Assembly (NCBI RefSeq): GCF_003963535.1
Contig: NZ_CP034539.1
Location: forward strand, 6,758,001 to 6,822,000
Source of the DNA: Streptomyces cyaneochromogenes
GTDB lineage: Bacteria > Actinomycetota > Actinomycetes > Streptomycetales > Streptomycetaceae
Direction of reading: 5' to 3'
Length of the DNA: 64,000 nucleotides
The position numbers were made by a program, and so were the translations under genes. Shown one piece after another: positions 1-7,480 of this stretch. How positions within the stretch are numbered: the first letter of the stretch is position 1; the number at the start of each line of letters is the position of its first letter. The notes beneath the pieces are model-generated. The model did not search any database, had not been told where the DNA came from, and saw only the letters and a program-made list of their open reading frames with translations.

Positions 1-812
1 GCCGCCTGTGGCCCAACGTCACGGCCGTCGTCCTGTTCATCGGCTTCGTCTTCCCCGTGTACTGGATGTTCGCCACGGCGTTCAAGCCGACCGGCGACAT
101 CATCTCCGAGGACCCGGTCTGGTTCCCGACCGACGTCACCTTCGAGCACTTCAAGCGGGCGACCGGCGTCGACCACTTCTGGACGTACGTGTCCAACTCG
201 CTGATCGTCACGCTCTGCGCGGTCACCCTCGCCCTGGTCGTCGCGCTGGCCGGCTCCTTCGCCCTCGCGCGTATGCGGTTCAAGGGGCGGCGCGGGTTCG
301 TCATCGGCTTCATGATGGCCCAGATGGCACCCTGGGAGGTCATGATCATCGCGATGTACATGATCGTGCGGGACGCCTCGATGCTGAACAGCCTCGTGCC
401 GCTGACGGTCTTCTACATGATGATGATCCTGCCCTTCACCATCCTGACCCTGCGCGGCTTCGTCGCCGCGGTGCCCCGGGACCTGGAGGAGGCCGCGATG
501 GTCGACGGCTGCACCCGCGCCCAGGCCTTCCGCAAGGTCATCCTGCCGCTGCTCGCACCGGGCCTGATGTCGACGTCCCTGTTCGGCTTCATCACCGCAT
601 GGAATGAATTCCCGCTGGTCCTGGTGCTGAACAAGGAGGCGGAGGCGCAGACCCTGCCACTGTGGCTGTCCAGCTTCCAGACCGCCTTCGGCAACGACTG
701 GGGCGCGACGATGGCGGCGTCCTCCCTCTTCGCCATCCCGATCCTGATCCTCTTCGTCTTCCTGCAGCGCAGGGCTGTCAGCGGCCTTACGGCCGGCGCC
801 GTGAAGGGATAA
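1..812 (+). CDS. dasC: Sugar ABC transporter permease, DasC-like (5' end outside window)
   Basis: Inner-membrane permease of a CUT1 carbohydrate importer. The open frame runs in from the left edge (codons from base 3), so the start and first membrane segment are missing. About 260 residues are visible with five hydrophobic stretches, and near the middle the cytoplasmic EAA loop (EEAAMVDGC...LPLLAPG) that docks the ATPase. It lies 10 bp before the GH3 glucosaminidase gene and close to nagB, the order of the dasABC chitobiose uptake locus of S. coelicolor, so N,N'-diacetylchitobiose is the inferred substrate. ATP is probably supplied by the shared MsiK ATPase, as known for this family. The family is certain; the substrate rests on context. 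Confidence 0.9.
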   Translation, partial: RLWPNVTAVVLFIGFVFPVYWMFATAFKPTGDIISEDPVWFPTDVTFEHFKRATGVDHFWTYVSNSLIVTLCAVTLALVVALAGSFALARMRFKGRRGFVIGFMMAQMAPWEVMIIAMYMIVRDASMLNSLVPLTVFYMMMILPFTILTLRGFVAAVPRDLEEAAMVDGCTRAQAFRKVILPLLAPGLMSTSLFGFITAWNEFPLVLVLNKEAEAQTLPLWLSSFQTAFGNDWGATMAASSLFAIPILILFVFLQRRAVSGLTAGAVKG

Positions 813-821
813 CGCCACCCG

Positions 822-2321
822 ATGACGACATTCGCCAGCGGCACCGACACTCTGACGCGCGATGCCCTGACCGTTCTGCAGCCCGGCTTCACCGGCACCA
901 GCGCCCCCGACTGGCTGCTGCGCCGCCTCGGTGAGGGCCTCGCCTCCGTCGGCCTGTTCGGCCGCAACATCGCCTCTCCCGAGCAACTGGCCGCGCTGAC
1001 CGCCCAGTTGCGCGCCGAGCGCGACGACGTGCTGGTCGCGATCGACGAGGAGGGGGGTGATGTGACGCGGCTGGAGGTGCGCACCGGCTCCAGCTTTCCC
1101 GGCAACCACGCCCTCGGCGCGGTGGACGACGTGGAGCTGACCCGGGAGGTGGCCGCCGAACTCGGGCGCCGCCTGGCCGCCTGCGGGGTGAACCTCAACT
1201 GGGCCCCCTCGGCCGACGTGAACTCCAATGCCTCCAACCCGGTGATCGGCGTACGGTCCTTCGGCGCCGACCCCGCCCTCGTCGCCCGCCACACCGCGGC
1301 CTACGTCACCGGACTCCAGTCGGCGGGCGTGGCCGCCTGCACCAAGCACTTCCCGGGCCACGGCGACACCGCGGTCGACTCGCACCACGCCATGCCCCGC
1401 ATCGACGCGGACGCCTCGGTCCTGGCCGACCGTGAACTCTCCCCGTTCCGCGCGGCGATCGCCGCCGGCACCAGGGCGATGATGAGCGCGCACATCCTCG
1501 TCCCCGCCCTGGACCCCGACCACCCGGCGACCCTCTCCCGCCCGGTCCTGACCGACCTGCTGCGCGGCGACCTCGGCTACACCGGCCTGATCGTCACCGA
1601 CGGCATGGAGATGCAGGCCATCGCCGCCACCTACGGCATCGAACGCGGCAGCGTCCTCGCCATCGCGGCCGGCGCCGACGCCATCTGCGTCGGCGGCGGG
1701 CTGGCGGACGACGAGACGGTACGGCGTCTGCGGGACGCCCTGGTCACGGCGGTCCGCTCCGGCGAACTCCCCGAGGCGAGGCTGGCGGAGGCGGCGGAAC
1801 GGGTCCGCGAACTGGCCCGCTGGACGGCGACCGTACCCAGAGCCGAGGGCGACTCACGACCCGACGTCGGTCTCGTCGCCGCCCGCCGCGCCCTGCGGCT
1901 GACCGGCGCGGGGGAAGCTGCGGCCACGGAGCCCTTCACCCCCCTCACCGAACCGCCGTACGTCGCCGCCTTCACCCCGGTCGCGAACATCGCGGTCGGC
2001 GACGAGACCCCCTGGGGCGTCGCCGCCGAACTGGCCCACCTGCTCCCGGGCACCGAGACGGGCAGTTTCGCGGGGGAGGAGGCGGGGCGCGAGGCCCTGG
2101 CCGCGGCGGCCGGCCGGCGGGTTGTGGCCGTCGTCCGCGACGAACACCGCCACCCCTGGATGGCGGCGGCTGTCGACACCCTGCTGCGGTCCCGCCCGGA
2201 CACGATCGTGGTCGAGATGGGCGTCCCGCAGGCGAATCCCCGGGGCGCGCTGCACATCGCCACGTTCGGCGCGGCCCGCGTCTGCGGGCGGGCGGCGGCG
2301 GAGGCCATCGCCGGAGCGTGA
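822..2321 (+). CDS. dasD: GH3 beta-N-acetylglucosaminidase, intracellular
   Basis: A 499-residue glycoside hydrolase family 3 protein. It carries the NagZ-type loop KHFPGHGDTAVDSHH (about residues 173-187), typical of GlcNAc-specific GH3 enzymes, and the nucleophile Asp in VTDGMEM near residue 260. A GH3 C-terminal domain follows. No signal peptide is present, so it should cut imported chitobiose to GlcNAc in the cytoplasm. It starts 10 bp after the permease stop and is probably co-transcribed with it. In S. coelicolor the equivalent gene beside dasABC is dasD. NagZ-like cell-wall recycling is an alternative role, but the transporter context favours chitin catabolism. Confidence 0.92.
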   Translation: MTTFASGTDTLTRDALTVLQPGFTGTSAPDWLLRRLGEGLASVGLFGRNIASPEQLAALTAQLRAERDDVLVAIDEEGGDVTRLEVRTGSSFPGNHALGAVDDVELTREVAAELGRRLAACGVNLNWAPSADVNSNASNPVIGVRSFGADPALVARHTAAYVTGLQSAGVAACTKHFPGHGDTAVDSHHAMPRIDADASVLADRELSPFRAAIAAGTRAMMSAHILVPALDPDHPATLSRPVLTDLLRGDLGYTGLIVTDGMEMQAIAATYGIERGSVLAIAAGADAICVGGGLADDETVRRLRDALVTAVRSGELPEARLAEAAERVRELARWTATVPRAEGDSRPDVGLVAARRALRLTGAGEAAATEPFTPLTEPPYVAAFTPVANIAVGDETPWGVAAELAHLLPGTETGSFAGEEAGREALAAAAGRRVVAVVRDEHRHPWMAAAVDTLLRSRPDTIVVEMGVPQANPRGALHIATFGAARVCGRAAAEAIAGA

Positions 2322-2370
2322 GACCGCCCTCGCGTCACTCGACGTAGGCCGGTTGCAGCCCTGCCTCCAA

Positions 2371-2390
2371 ATGTAGTACTTCTTATACAT
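2371..2390. promoter_or_regulatory. Inverted repeat ATGTA-N10-TACAT over an HTH gene start
   Basis: Five-base arms separated by ten bases; the right arm includes the AT of the ATG at 2389. There is no room for a classical ribosome site, so the transcript may be leaderless. The position suggests autoregulation by the HTH protein it precedes. The arms are short, so this is tentative. Confidence 0.3.
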
Positions 2391-2637
2391 GAGCGAGCAG
2401 GTGCACAACAGGTTGGCGATGGTGCGTGCCGAACGGAAGGTGTCGCGCCAGAGCCTGGCCGAGGCAGTGGGAGCCCACTACCAGACCATCGGCTACATCG
2501 AGCGGGGGCAGTACAACCCGAGCCTCGACCTGGCGTTGAAGATCGCGAAGTTCTTCGATCTGCCGGTCGAGGCGCTGTTCTCCCTCGAACCGTTCCGGCC
2601 GCTCACGGACGAGGTCTACGGGAGGAAACAGCCATGA
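2389..2637 (+). CDS. Small XRE-family HTH regulator
   Basis: An 82-residue protein that is almost entirely a Cro/CI-type helix-turn-helix (RQSLAEAVGAHYQTIGYIERGQYNPSLDLALKIA, written here in part: residues about 18-50). This compact form (the YozG/'helix-turn-helix transcriptional regulator' type) is commonly paired with a membrane protein. Its TGA overlaps the ATG of the next gene (ATGA), so the two are translationally coupled. It probably represses its own promoter through the inverted repeat over its start. Target genes beyond the pair are not evident. Confidence 0.85.
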   Translation: MSEQVHNRLAMVRAERKVSRQSLAEAVGAHYQTIGYIERGQYNPSLDLALKIAKFFDLPVEALFSLEPFRPLTDEVYGRKQP

Positions 2638-3167
2638 CGGCGACGCGGATGACGAACTACGACCGGACCATGCTGCGGGTGATGAACGACCCCCGAGGGC
2701 GGCGGCTGCGGGCCACGGCCGCACGGCGGCGGTCGACCGTCGCCGCGCATGTCGCGCTCACGGCGGCCATCGTCGCGCTGCTCACCCACTTCTGCCTCTC
2801 GCGTGCGGAGTCGACGTGGGCCGCCGTCGCCGTGGTCGTCCTCCTGCTGCCCTGGATGGTGGCGCAGGGGCTGATCAACGGCGCCACCCGAGGCTTGCTC
2901 GAACTGCGCGAACGTGCCCTGGACGAGCGGCAGTTGGCCGAACGCAGCCAGGTGCTCGCCCGCGCCCACCGCGCGACGACCGTTCTGCTGGCCGTGGCGG
3001 TGCTCGGCCTTTTCGCGTCAGGCATGGCCGACGGTGACGCCCTGCGCACCTACGCGCCGCCCGCCCTCGCCGCCGGCCTGGTGGTCCACTTCCTGATGCC
3101 GGTGTGGGTGGCCGGCCTGACCGCCAGGGACGAGCCGGCCGAGGACGAGCCGGCCACTCTTCCCTAG
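2634..3167 (+). CDS. Four-helix membrane protein coupled to XRE regulator
   Basis: A 177-residue protein with four predicted membrane helices (about residues 37-57, 62-82, 117-135, 147-165), a basic N-terminus (RGRRLRATAARRR) and an acidic tail. The middle cytoplasmic stretch between helices 2 and 3 is helical and charged. ATG overlaps the stop of the HTH gene. Pairs of this layout are common in Actinobacteria, but no function is established for this one. I do not recognise a catalytic motif. Confidence 0.85.
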   Translation: MTATRMTNYDRTMLRVMNDPRGRRLRATAARRRSTVAAHVALTAAIVALLTHFCLSRAESTWAAVAVVVLLLPWMVAQGLINGATRGLLELRERALDERQLAERSQVLARAHRATTVLLAVAVLGLFASGMADGDALRTYAPPALAAGLVVHFLMPVWVAGLTARDEPAEDEPATLP

Positions 3168-3204
3168 TGCCTTCTCCGGCACGCCCCGTCGTCGGCCGGG
3201 TGCC

Positions 3205-3990
3205 CTAGATCCCCTGCCACTCCGGCTTGTTGACGTAGGTGTGCCGGAAGTAGTCGGCCAGCTTCAGCTTCGACGCGGCGGCCTCGTCGACGACGACCGT
3301 GGCGTGCGGGTGCAGTTGCAGCGCCGAGGCCGGGCAGACCGCCGCGACCGGGCCCTCGACGGTCGCGGCGACCGCGTCCGCCTTGCCCTCGCCGGTGGCC
3401 AGCAGCACCAGGTGCCGCGCCTCCAGGATCGTGCCTATCCCCTGCGTGATCACGTGATGCGGCACCTGCTCGATGTCCCCGTCGAAGAACCGCGCGTTGT
3501 CGACCCGGGTCTGCTCGGTCAGCGTCTTGATGCGCGTCCGCGACGCCAGCGACGAACACGGCTCGTTGAACCCGATGTGCCCGTCGGTCCCGATCCCGAG
3601 CAACTGCAGATCGACGCCCCCGGCCTCGGCCAGCGCCGCGTCATACGCCTCGCACGCCCCCTGCACGTCCTCGGCCGTACCGTCCGGCCCGATGAACGCG
3701 TCCATCCCGATCCCGAGCGGCTCCAGCACCTCGCGCTGCAGCACCGACCGGTACGACTCCGGATGCTCGGCGGGCAGCCCCACGTACTCGTCGAGCTGGG
3801 CGATCCGCGCCCGCGAGGCATCCACCGCACCGGCACGCACCTTGGCCGCGAGCGCCGCGTAGATGGGCAGTGGCGTCGACCCGGTGGCCACCCCGAGCAG
3901 GGCGTCGGGCTTGCGCCCGAGCAGCTGGGCCATGGCCTCGGCTATCAGCTCGCCACCCGCCTTGGCGTCCGGAACGATGACAACTTCCAC
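3205..3990 (-). CDS. nagB: Glucosamine-6-phosphate deaminase
   Basis: Converts glucosamine-6-P to fructose-6-P and ammonia in the cytoplasm. The 261-residue protein has the phosphate loop GVATGSTPLPIY, the catalytic-region QLDEYVGL, and the conserved LLGIGTDGHIGFNEP with the ring-opening His. The frame is open further upstream, but the GTG at 3990 gives the usual length and N-terminus (VEVVIVPDAKAGGEL), while the longer version would run through the regulatory site. A dre operator lies about 50 bp upstream, predicting DasR repression that is relieved by phosphorylated aminosugars. It faces away from the SIS-domain gene. Confidence 0.95.
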   Translation of the reverse strand: MEVVIVPDAKAGGELIAEAMAQLLGRKPDALLGVATGSTPLPIYAALAAKVRAGAVDASRARIAQLDEYVGLPAEHPESYRSVLQREVLEPLGIGMDAFIGPDGTAEDVQGACEAYDAALAEAGGVDLQLLGIGTDGHIGFNEPCSSLASRTRIKTLTEQTRVDNARFFDGDIEQVPHHVITQGIGTILEARHLVLLATGEGKADAVAATVEGPVAAVCPASALQLHPHATVVVDEAAASKLKLADYFRHTYVNKPEWQGI

Positions 3991-4040
3991 GCTGGGCCTG
4001 CCGATCTGAAGAGGGACTCGAAGGGCACCCTGAAGGGGCA

Positions 4041-4056
4041 TGTGGTTTAGACCAAT
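4041..4056. promoter_or_regulatory. DasR operator (dre) upstream of nagB
   Basis: The core TGGTTTAGACCA (4043-4054) differs by one base from the palindromic dre core TGGTCTAGACCA known for the GntR-family regulator DasR. It sits about 50 bp upstream of nagB and between nagB and the divergent SIS-domain gene, which is 330 bp away. Control of the second gene is possible but not shown. Confidence 0.75.
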
Positions 4057-4223
4057 CTAACAGAGCGGGGCTCCCGGGCCCAGGTGCACTCAAGCCCCAC
4101 GGAGATTTCCGGAGACCGTCGGGCAGGCGTCATTCCCCGTGGGGGAGTGGAATGGAGACTGACCGCCCGAACCGACCGGAGCACTCGGCCGACCGGCCCC
4201 GCCCGGCATGACAGACGGAGGGT

Positions 4224-4347
4224 CCGGCACGACGAGTGGGAGCACCCGGGACGACGGGCCGTTGATCCCGGCACGACGAGCCGGAGATCGCGGCGCGACG
4301 AGCGCGGATCCCGGCAGGGCGAGCGGAGATCCCGGCACGACGAGCGC
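4224..4347. repeat. Six imperfect 21-22 bp direct repeats
   Basis: Units follow the pattern CCCGGCACGACGAGCGGAGAT with substitutions, in the leader between nagB and the SIS-domain gene. The last copy ends about 37 bp before the ATG at 4384. The frame is open through the array, but the unit length is not a constant multiple of three, so it looks non-coding. Possible roles are a multi-site operator or an unstable minisatellite. Confidence 0.6.
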
Positions 4348-4383
4348 CCGGCACCACACGAGCGCGAGAGCAGGAAGGGCCTC

Positions 4384-5472
4384 ATGACCACCACGACCCC
4401 CTACCCTCCCGACCCGCACGCCCCCCACAACGACGCACCCGGCCGGATCATGGCCCGCGAGATGGCCGAGCAGCCCACCGTGCTGCGCCGGATCCTGTCC
4501 GACGGCACCCCCGCCATCCGCAAGGTCGCCCAGGAGATCGCCGCCCGCAACCCCCGCTTCGTCCTGCTCACCGCCCGCGGCACCTCCGACAACGCCGCGC
4601 TCTACGCCAAGTACCTCCTCGAAATCCGCCTCGGCCTGCCCTGCGGCCTGACCTCGATGTCGACCACCACCGCCTACGGCGCTCGCCCCGACCTCACCGA
4701 CGTCCTCGTCGTCACCGTCAGCCAGTCCGGCGGCTCCCCGGACCTGGTGGCCTCGACCCGGGCCGCCCGCGAGGCCGGCGCGATCACGCTCGCGGTGACC
4801 AACAACCCCGACTCCCCGGTGGCCGGCGTCTCCGAGTACCACCTCGACATCATGGCCGGACCGGAACGGGCCCTCCCCGCGACCAAGACCTATACGGCCT
4901 CCCTTCTCGCCCTGTACCTCTTTGTCGAAGGCCTGCGCGGCGGCGACGGAACCCCCGCCCAGGTGCTCCCGGACCTCGCCGGGAAGCTGCTCGCCCGGCA
5001 GGACGAGGTCCGCGCCCTCGCCGCCCGGTACCGCTTCGCCGAGCGCATGGTGATCACCTCCCGCGGCTACGGCTACCCCACGGCCAAGGAAGCCGCCCTC
5101 AAGCTGATGGAGACCAGCTACATCCCGGCGCTCGCCTACTCCGGCGCCGACCTCCTGCACGGCCCGCTCGCCATGGTCGACAACGTCTCCCCGGTCATCG
5201 CGGTCGTCACCGACGGCAAGGGGGGCGAGGCACTCCAGCCCGTCCTCGACCGACTCCGCGGCCGCGGCGCCGACCTGGTCGTCATCGGCCCCCGGCACCA
5301 GGTCGCACAGGCCTCGGCCGGCTTCGTCCTGCCCACCGAGGACGTGGCCGAGGAGGTCCAGCCGATCCTGGAGATCATCCCGCTCCAACTCCTGGCCCAC
5401 GAGGTCACCATCGCCCGGGGCCAGGACCCGGACGCGCCCAGGGCGCTGGCGAAGGTGACCGAGACGCGCTGA
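4384..5472 (+). CDS. Two-SIS-domain aminosugar-phosphate enzyme (NagS/GlmS-C-like)
   Basis: A 362-residue protein with two sugar isomerase (SIS) domains: LLTARGTSDNAALYAKYLLE and VTVSQSGGSPDLV in the first half, SRGYGYPTAKEAALKLMET in the second. There is no glutaminase domain, so it is not a full GlmS. It resembles the C-terminal half of GlmS and the Streptomyces phosphosugar protein described as NagS, implicated in aminosugar-phosphate metabolism and glucosamine toxicity; this is recalled, not verified. The start is the ATG at 4384 behind AGGAAGG. The proximity to nagB and a dre site supports an aminosugar role. The precise reaction (isomerase, deaminase or dehydratase) cannot be read from sequence. 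Confidence 0.88.
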   Translation: MTTTTPYPPDPHAPHNDAPGRIMAREMAEQPTVLRRILSDGTPAIRKVAQEIAARNPRFVLLTARGTSDNAALYAKYLLEIRLGLPCGLTSMSTTTAYGARPDLTDVLVVTVSQSGGSPDLVASTRAAREAGAITLAVTNNPDSPVAGVSEYHLDIMAGPERALPATKTYTASLLALYLFVEGLRGGDGTPAQVLPDLAGKLLARQDEVRALAARYRFAERMVITSRGYGYPTAKEAALKLMETSYIPALAYSGADLLHGPLAMVDNVSPVIAVVTDGKGGEALQPVLDRLRGRGADLVVIGPRHQVAQASAGFVLPTEDVAEEVQPILEIIPLQLLAHEVTIARGQDPDAPRALAKVTETR

Positions 5473-5498
5473 ACCCCGCGTGTCCCGAGGGCGGGTCG

Positions 5499-6251
5499 CT
5501 ACGTCAGTGAGCCGCCCGTCGCGTCCACCCAGCTCCCCGTCACCCACCGCCCCCCGTCCGACGCCAGGAACGCCACCACGTCGGCGACGTCGGCCGTCTC
5601 GCCCACCCGGCCGAGTGCCGACAGTGCGGCGGCCTGCGCCCATCCGCCCTCGGTGCCGTGCAGGAGCTCGGCGGTGTTGTCCGTGTCGATGATCCCCGGC
5701 GCCACCGAGTTCACCGTGATTCCGCGCGGGCCCAGCACCTTGGACAGGTCACGGGTGAAGACGTCGAGCGCCCCCTTGGTCATGGAGTACGCCATCAGGT
5801 CCGGCATCGCCGCGGTGCGCGCCAGCCCCGAGGAGATGTTGATGACCCGCCCGCCGTCGCGCAGTCGGCCGAGGCCCCGCTTGACGATGAAGTGCGGTGC
5901 CTTGACGTTGACCGCGAAGACCCTGTCGTACTCCTCCTCGTCGATCTGCCCAAGGGCTGACGACGTGCCTATCCCCGCGTTGTTGACCAGGACGTCCACC
6001 CCGTCCGCGTGCCGGTCGAACTCCTCCCACAACGCCTCCGCATCGCCCGGCAACCCCAGCTCGACGCCGATCGCGAAGGCCGAGCCGCCTGCCGCCTCGA
6101 TCGCGGCGACCGTCTCCTTCGCGGCCGCCTCGTTCCTGCCGTAGTGCACGCCGACCCGCGCGCCGTCGCGCCCCAGCCGTTCGGCGATGCCTCGCCCGAT
6201 CCCCCTGCTCGCCCCCGTGACCAGAGCCGTCCTGCCCGCAAGCGCACCCAT
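5499..6251 (-). CDS. SDR-family NAD(P)-dependent oxidoreductase
   Basis: A 250-residue classical short-chain dehydrogenase. It shows the cofactor motif TGASRGIG (residues about 13-20), NNAG near residue 90, the catalytic Ser in INISSG, and the Tyr-Lys pair in AYSMTKGALD. The C-terminus DATGG is typical of FabG-like members. It converges on the SIS gene with a 26-bp gap and is transcribed away from a TetR gene; the shared intergenic region carries two similar operator-like sites. It is therefore probably the direct target of that repressor. The substrate is unknown. Confidence 0.9.
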   Translation of the reverse strand: MGALAGRTALVTGASRGIGRGIAERLGRDGARVGVHYGRNEAAAKETVAAIEAAGGSAFAIGVELGLPGDAEALWEEFDRHADGVDVLVNNAGIGTSSALGQIDEEEYDRVFAVNVKAPHFIVKRGLGRLRDGGRVINISSGLARTAAMPDLMAYSMTKGALDVFTRDLSKVLGPRGITVNSVAPGIIDTDNTAELLHGTEGGWAQAAALSALGRVGETADVADVVAFLASDGGRWVTGSWVDATGGSLT

Positions 6252-6275
6252 GCCGGCGCCCCCTTCGTAATTCTC

Positions 6276-6335
6276 TATCGGTCGCTACAAAAATGACCGT
6301 AGATCACGCCGCGACCGTTTGTCTAGCGCCCGCTA
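6276..6335. promoter_or_regulatory. Paired TetR operator candidates in divergent promoter
   Basis: TATCGGTCGCTA (6276-6287) lies just upstream of the SDR gene and TAGCGCCCGCTA (6324-6335) just upstream of the TetR gene. They match at 9 of 12 positions, and the second is a palindrome with a two-base centre (TAGCG-CC-CGCTA). One site per promoter is the layout expected for a repressor controlling both genes. Confidence 0.5.
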
Positions 6336-6339
6336 TAAA

Positions 6340-7098
6340 ATGCACTCCATGGTGAGCAGCACGGCGACCGAGGAGGCCGGAGAGGCCGGGAACTCCGGCC
6401 AGGTGGAGAAGGCCGGCCAGGTGGAGAAGCCCGGCCAAGCGGAGAAGCCCGGGCAGGCGCAGAAGCCCGGGCAGGCGCAGAAGGCCCGAGCGAAGGGCCG
6501 TCCCGCGTCCAAGCCCCGTGGCCGCCCCCGCTCCTTCGACCGCGAGACCGCCCTGGAGAAGGCGATCCTCGCCTTCTGGGAACGTGGCTACGAGGCGACC
6601 TCCGTCTCCGACCTCACGCGCGTCATGGGCATCGGCGCCCCGAGCCTGTACGCCGCCTTCGGTGACAAGCAGTCCCTCTTCGAGGAGGTCGTCCGCGAGT
6701 ACGGCGTGCGGTACGGCTCGTTGACCGAGCGCGCCCTGGCCGAGGAGCCCACCGCCCGAGCCGCCGTGGCGCGGATACTGCGCGAGGCGGCCGCGGAGTA
6801 CACCGATCCGGCCCATCCGCACGGCTGCCTCGTCGTCCACGCGGCCACCAACTGCTCGACACCCGAGGTCGAGGAGTCCCTGCGGGTACGGCGCAACGCC
6901 AACATCGCCGCCATCCGGGGCCGTATCGAAGCGGACATCGCCACCGGCGCGCTCCCGCCCCACGCCGACGCCGCCGTCCTCGCCCGGCATGCCGGTGCGA
7001 TGATCCAGGGCATGTCACAACAGGCGCGCGACGGGGCGAGCCGGGAGGAACTGGAGGCACTCGCGGAAATTGCCATGGCCAACTGGCCCCGCACATGA
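6340..7098 (+). CDS. TetR-family regulator with repeat-bearing N-terminal extension
   Basis: A TetR-family DNA-binding repressor of about 252 residues. The HTH is VSDLTRVMGIGAPSLYAAF, followed by a ligand-binding helical domain. Before it comes a low-complexity tail of about 60 residues holding five six-residue units of the type GQVEKP. Start choice is open among ATG 6340, ATG 6349 and GTG 6352; none has a clear ribosome site, and ATG 6340 starts just after the operator-like palindrome, so a leaderless message is possible. Divergence from the SDR gene and the paired operators indicate autoregulation plus SDR control. The inducer is unknown. Confidence 0.88.
   Translation: MHSMVSSTATEEAGEAGNSGQVEKAGQVEKPGQAEKPGQAQKPGQAQKARAKGRPASKPRGRPRSFDRETALEKAILAFWERGYEATSVSDLTRVMGIGAPSLYAAFGDKQSLFEEVVREYGVRYGSLTERALAEEPTARAAVARILREAAAEYTDPAHPHGCLVVHAATNCSTPEVEESLRVRRNANIAAIRGRIEADIATGALPPHADAAVLARHAGAMIQGMSQQARDGASREELEALAEIAMANWPRT
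6397..6486 (+). repeat. Five 18-bp in-frame tandem repeats
   Basis: Consensus GGCCAGGTGGAGAAGCCC encodes GQ(V/A)(E/Q)K(P/A). It sits in the N-terminal tail of the TetR regulator, before the HTH. Copies drift in order from GQVEK to GQAQK, which suggests stepwise duplication. Confidence 0.8.
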
Positions 7099-7214
7099 AC
7101 CCACACGGGTTAGGCTGCGTGGTGGTTGCCAGGGCGTCCTACTAGTTGTCCGACTGGTCGGAGCCCGCGAAGAAGCGCCAACAGCAAACAGGCTCCAACG
7201 CATGGACACACAAG

Positions 7215-7230
7215 AGTGGTCTAGTCCACA
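7215..7230. promoter_or_regulatory. dre-like DasR site upstream of sensor kinase
   Basis: AGTGGTCTAGTCCACA matches the dre consensus A(G/C)TGGTCTAGACCA(G/C)T at 14 of 16 positions; the TGGTCTAGTCC form is known in chitinase promoters. It lies about 250 bp upstream of the kinase start. Confidence 0.55.
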
Positions 7231-7266
7231 ATGCGAAGGAGTGCGTAGGACAAGAACGCACCGACT

Positions 7267-7293
7267 TCCGCCTTCCCCGCACAGGAAGGCGGA
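7267..7293. terminator. Hairpin TCCGCCTTCC / GGAAGGCGGA
   Basis: A 10-bp perfect stem with a 7-base loop and no T-run. It may end the TetR transcript or structure the leader of the kinase mRNA. Confidence 0.4.
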
Positions 7294-7480
7294 CCGAGGA
7301 ACCGGAGCTCTCTGCCCTGACTGCCCCGGCTCCTCATCCTTCGGCCGACCGGGACCGCACACCCCACGGCCGATATTGCTCCGGGCTGCGGTGCCGGGAG
7401 GGTTGAGGGTCCCTCTCAGGCGCCGCGGCCCGCGGGTGTTTTCGGGCCGCATAGGCCCTTGAAGTGGCTGGTTTCGAGTC

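Larger units (their letters stand above)
7099..7480. other. 382-bp intergenic region before the sensor kinase
   Basis: No convincing gene. It holds a dre-like site at 7215-7230 and a perfect 10-bp-stem hairpin at 7267-7293. Both lie between the TetR gene and the sensor-kinase gene in the same orientation, so they belong either to termination of the first or control of the second. Confidence 0.6.

Noticed and set aside
4224..4347. Short repeat array considered as CRISPR
   Set aside because: Repeats are contiguous and imperfect, without spacers of constant length, and no cas genes are nearby.
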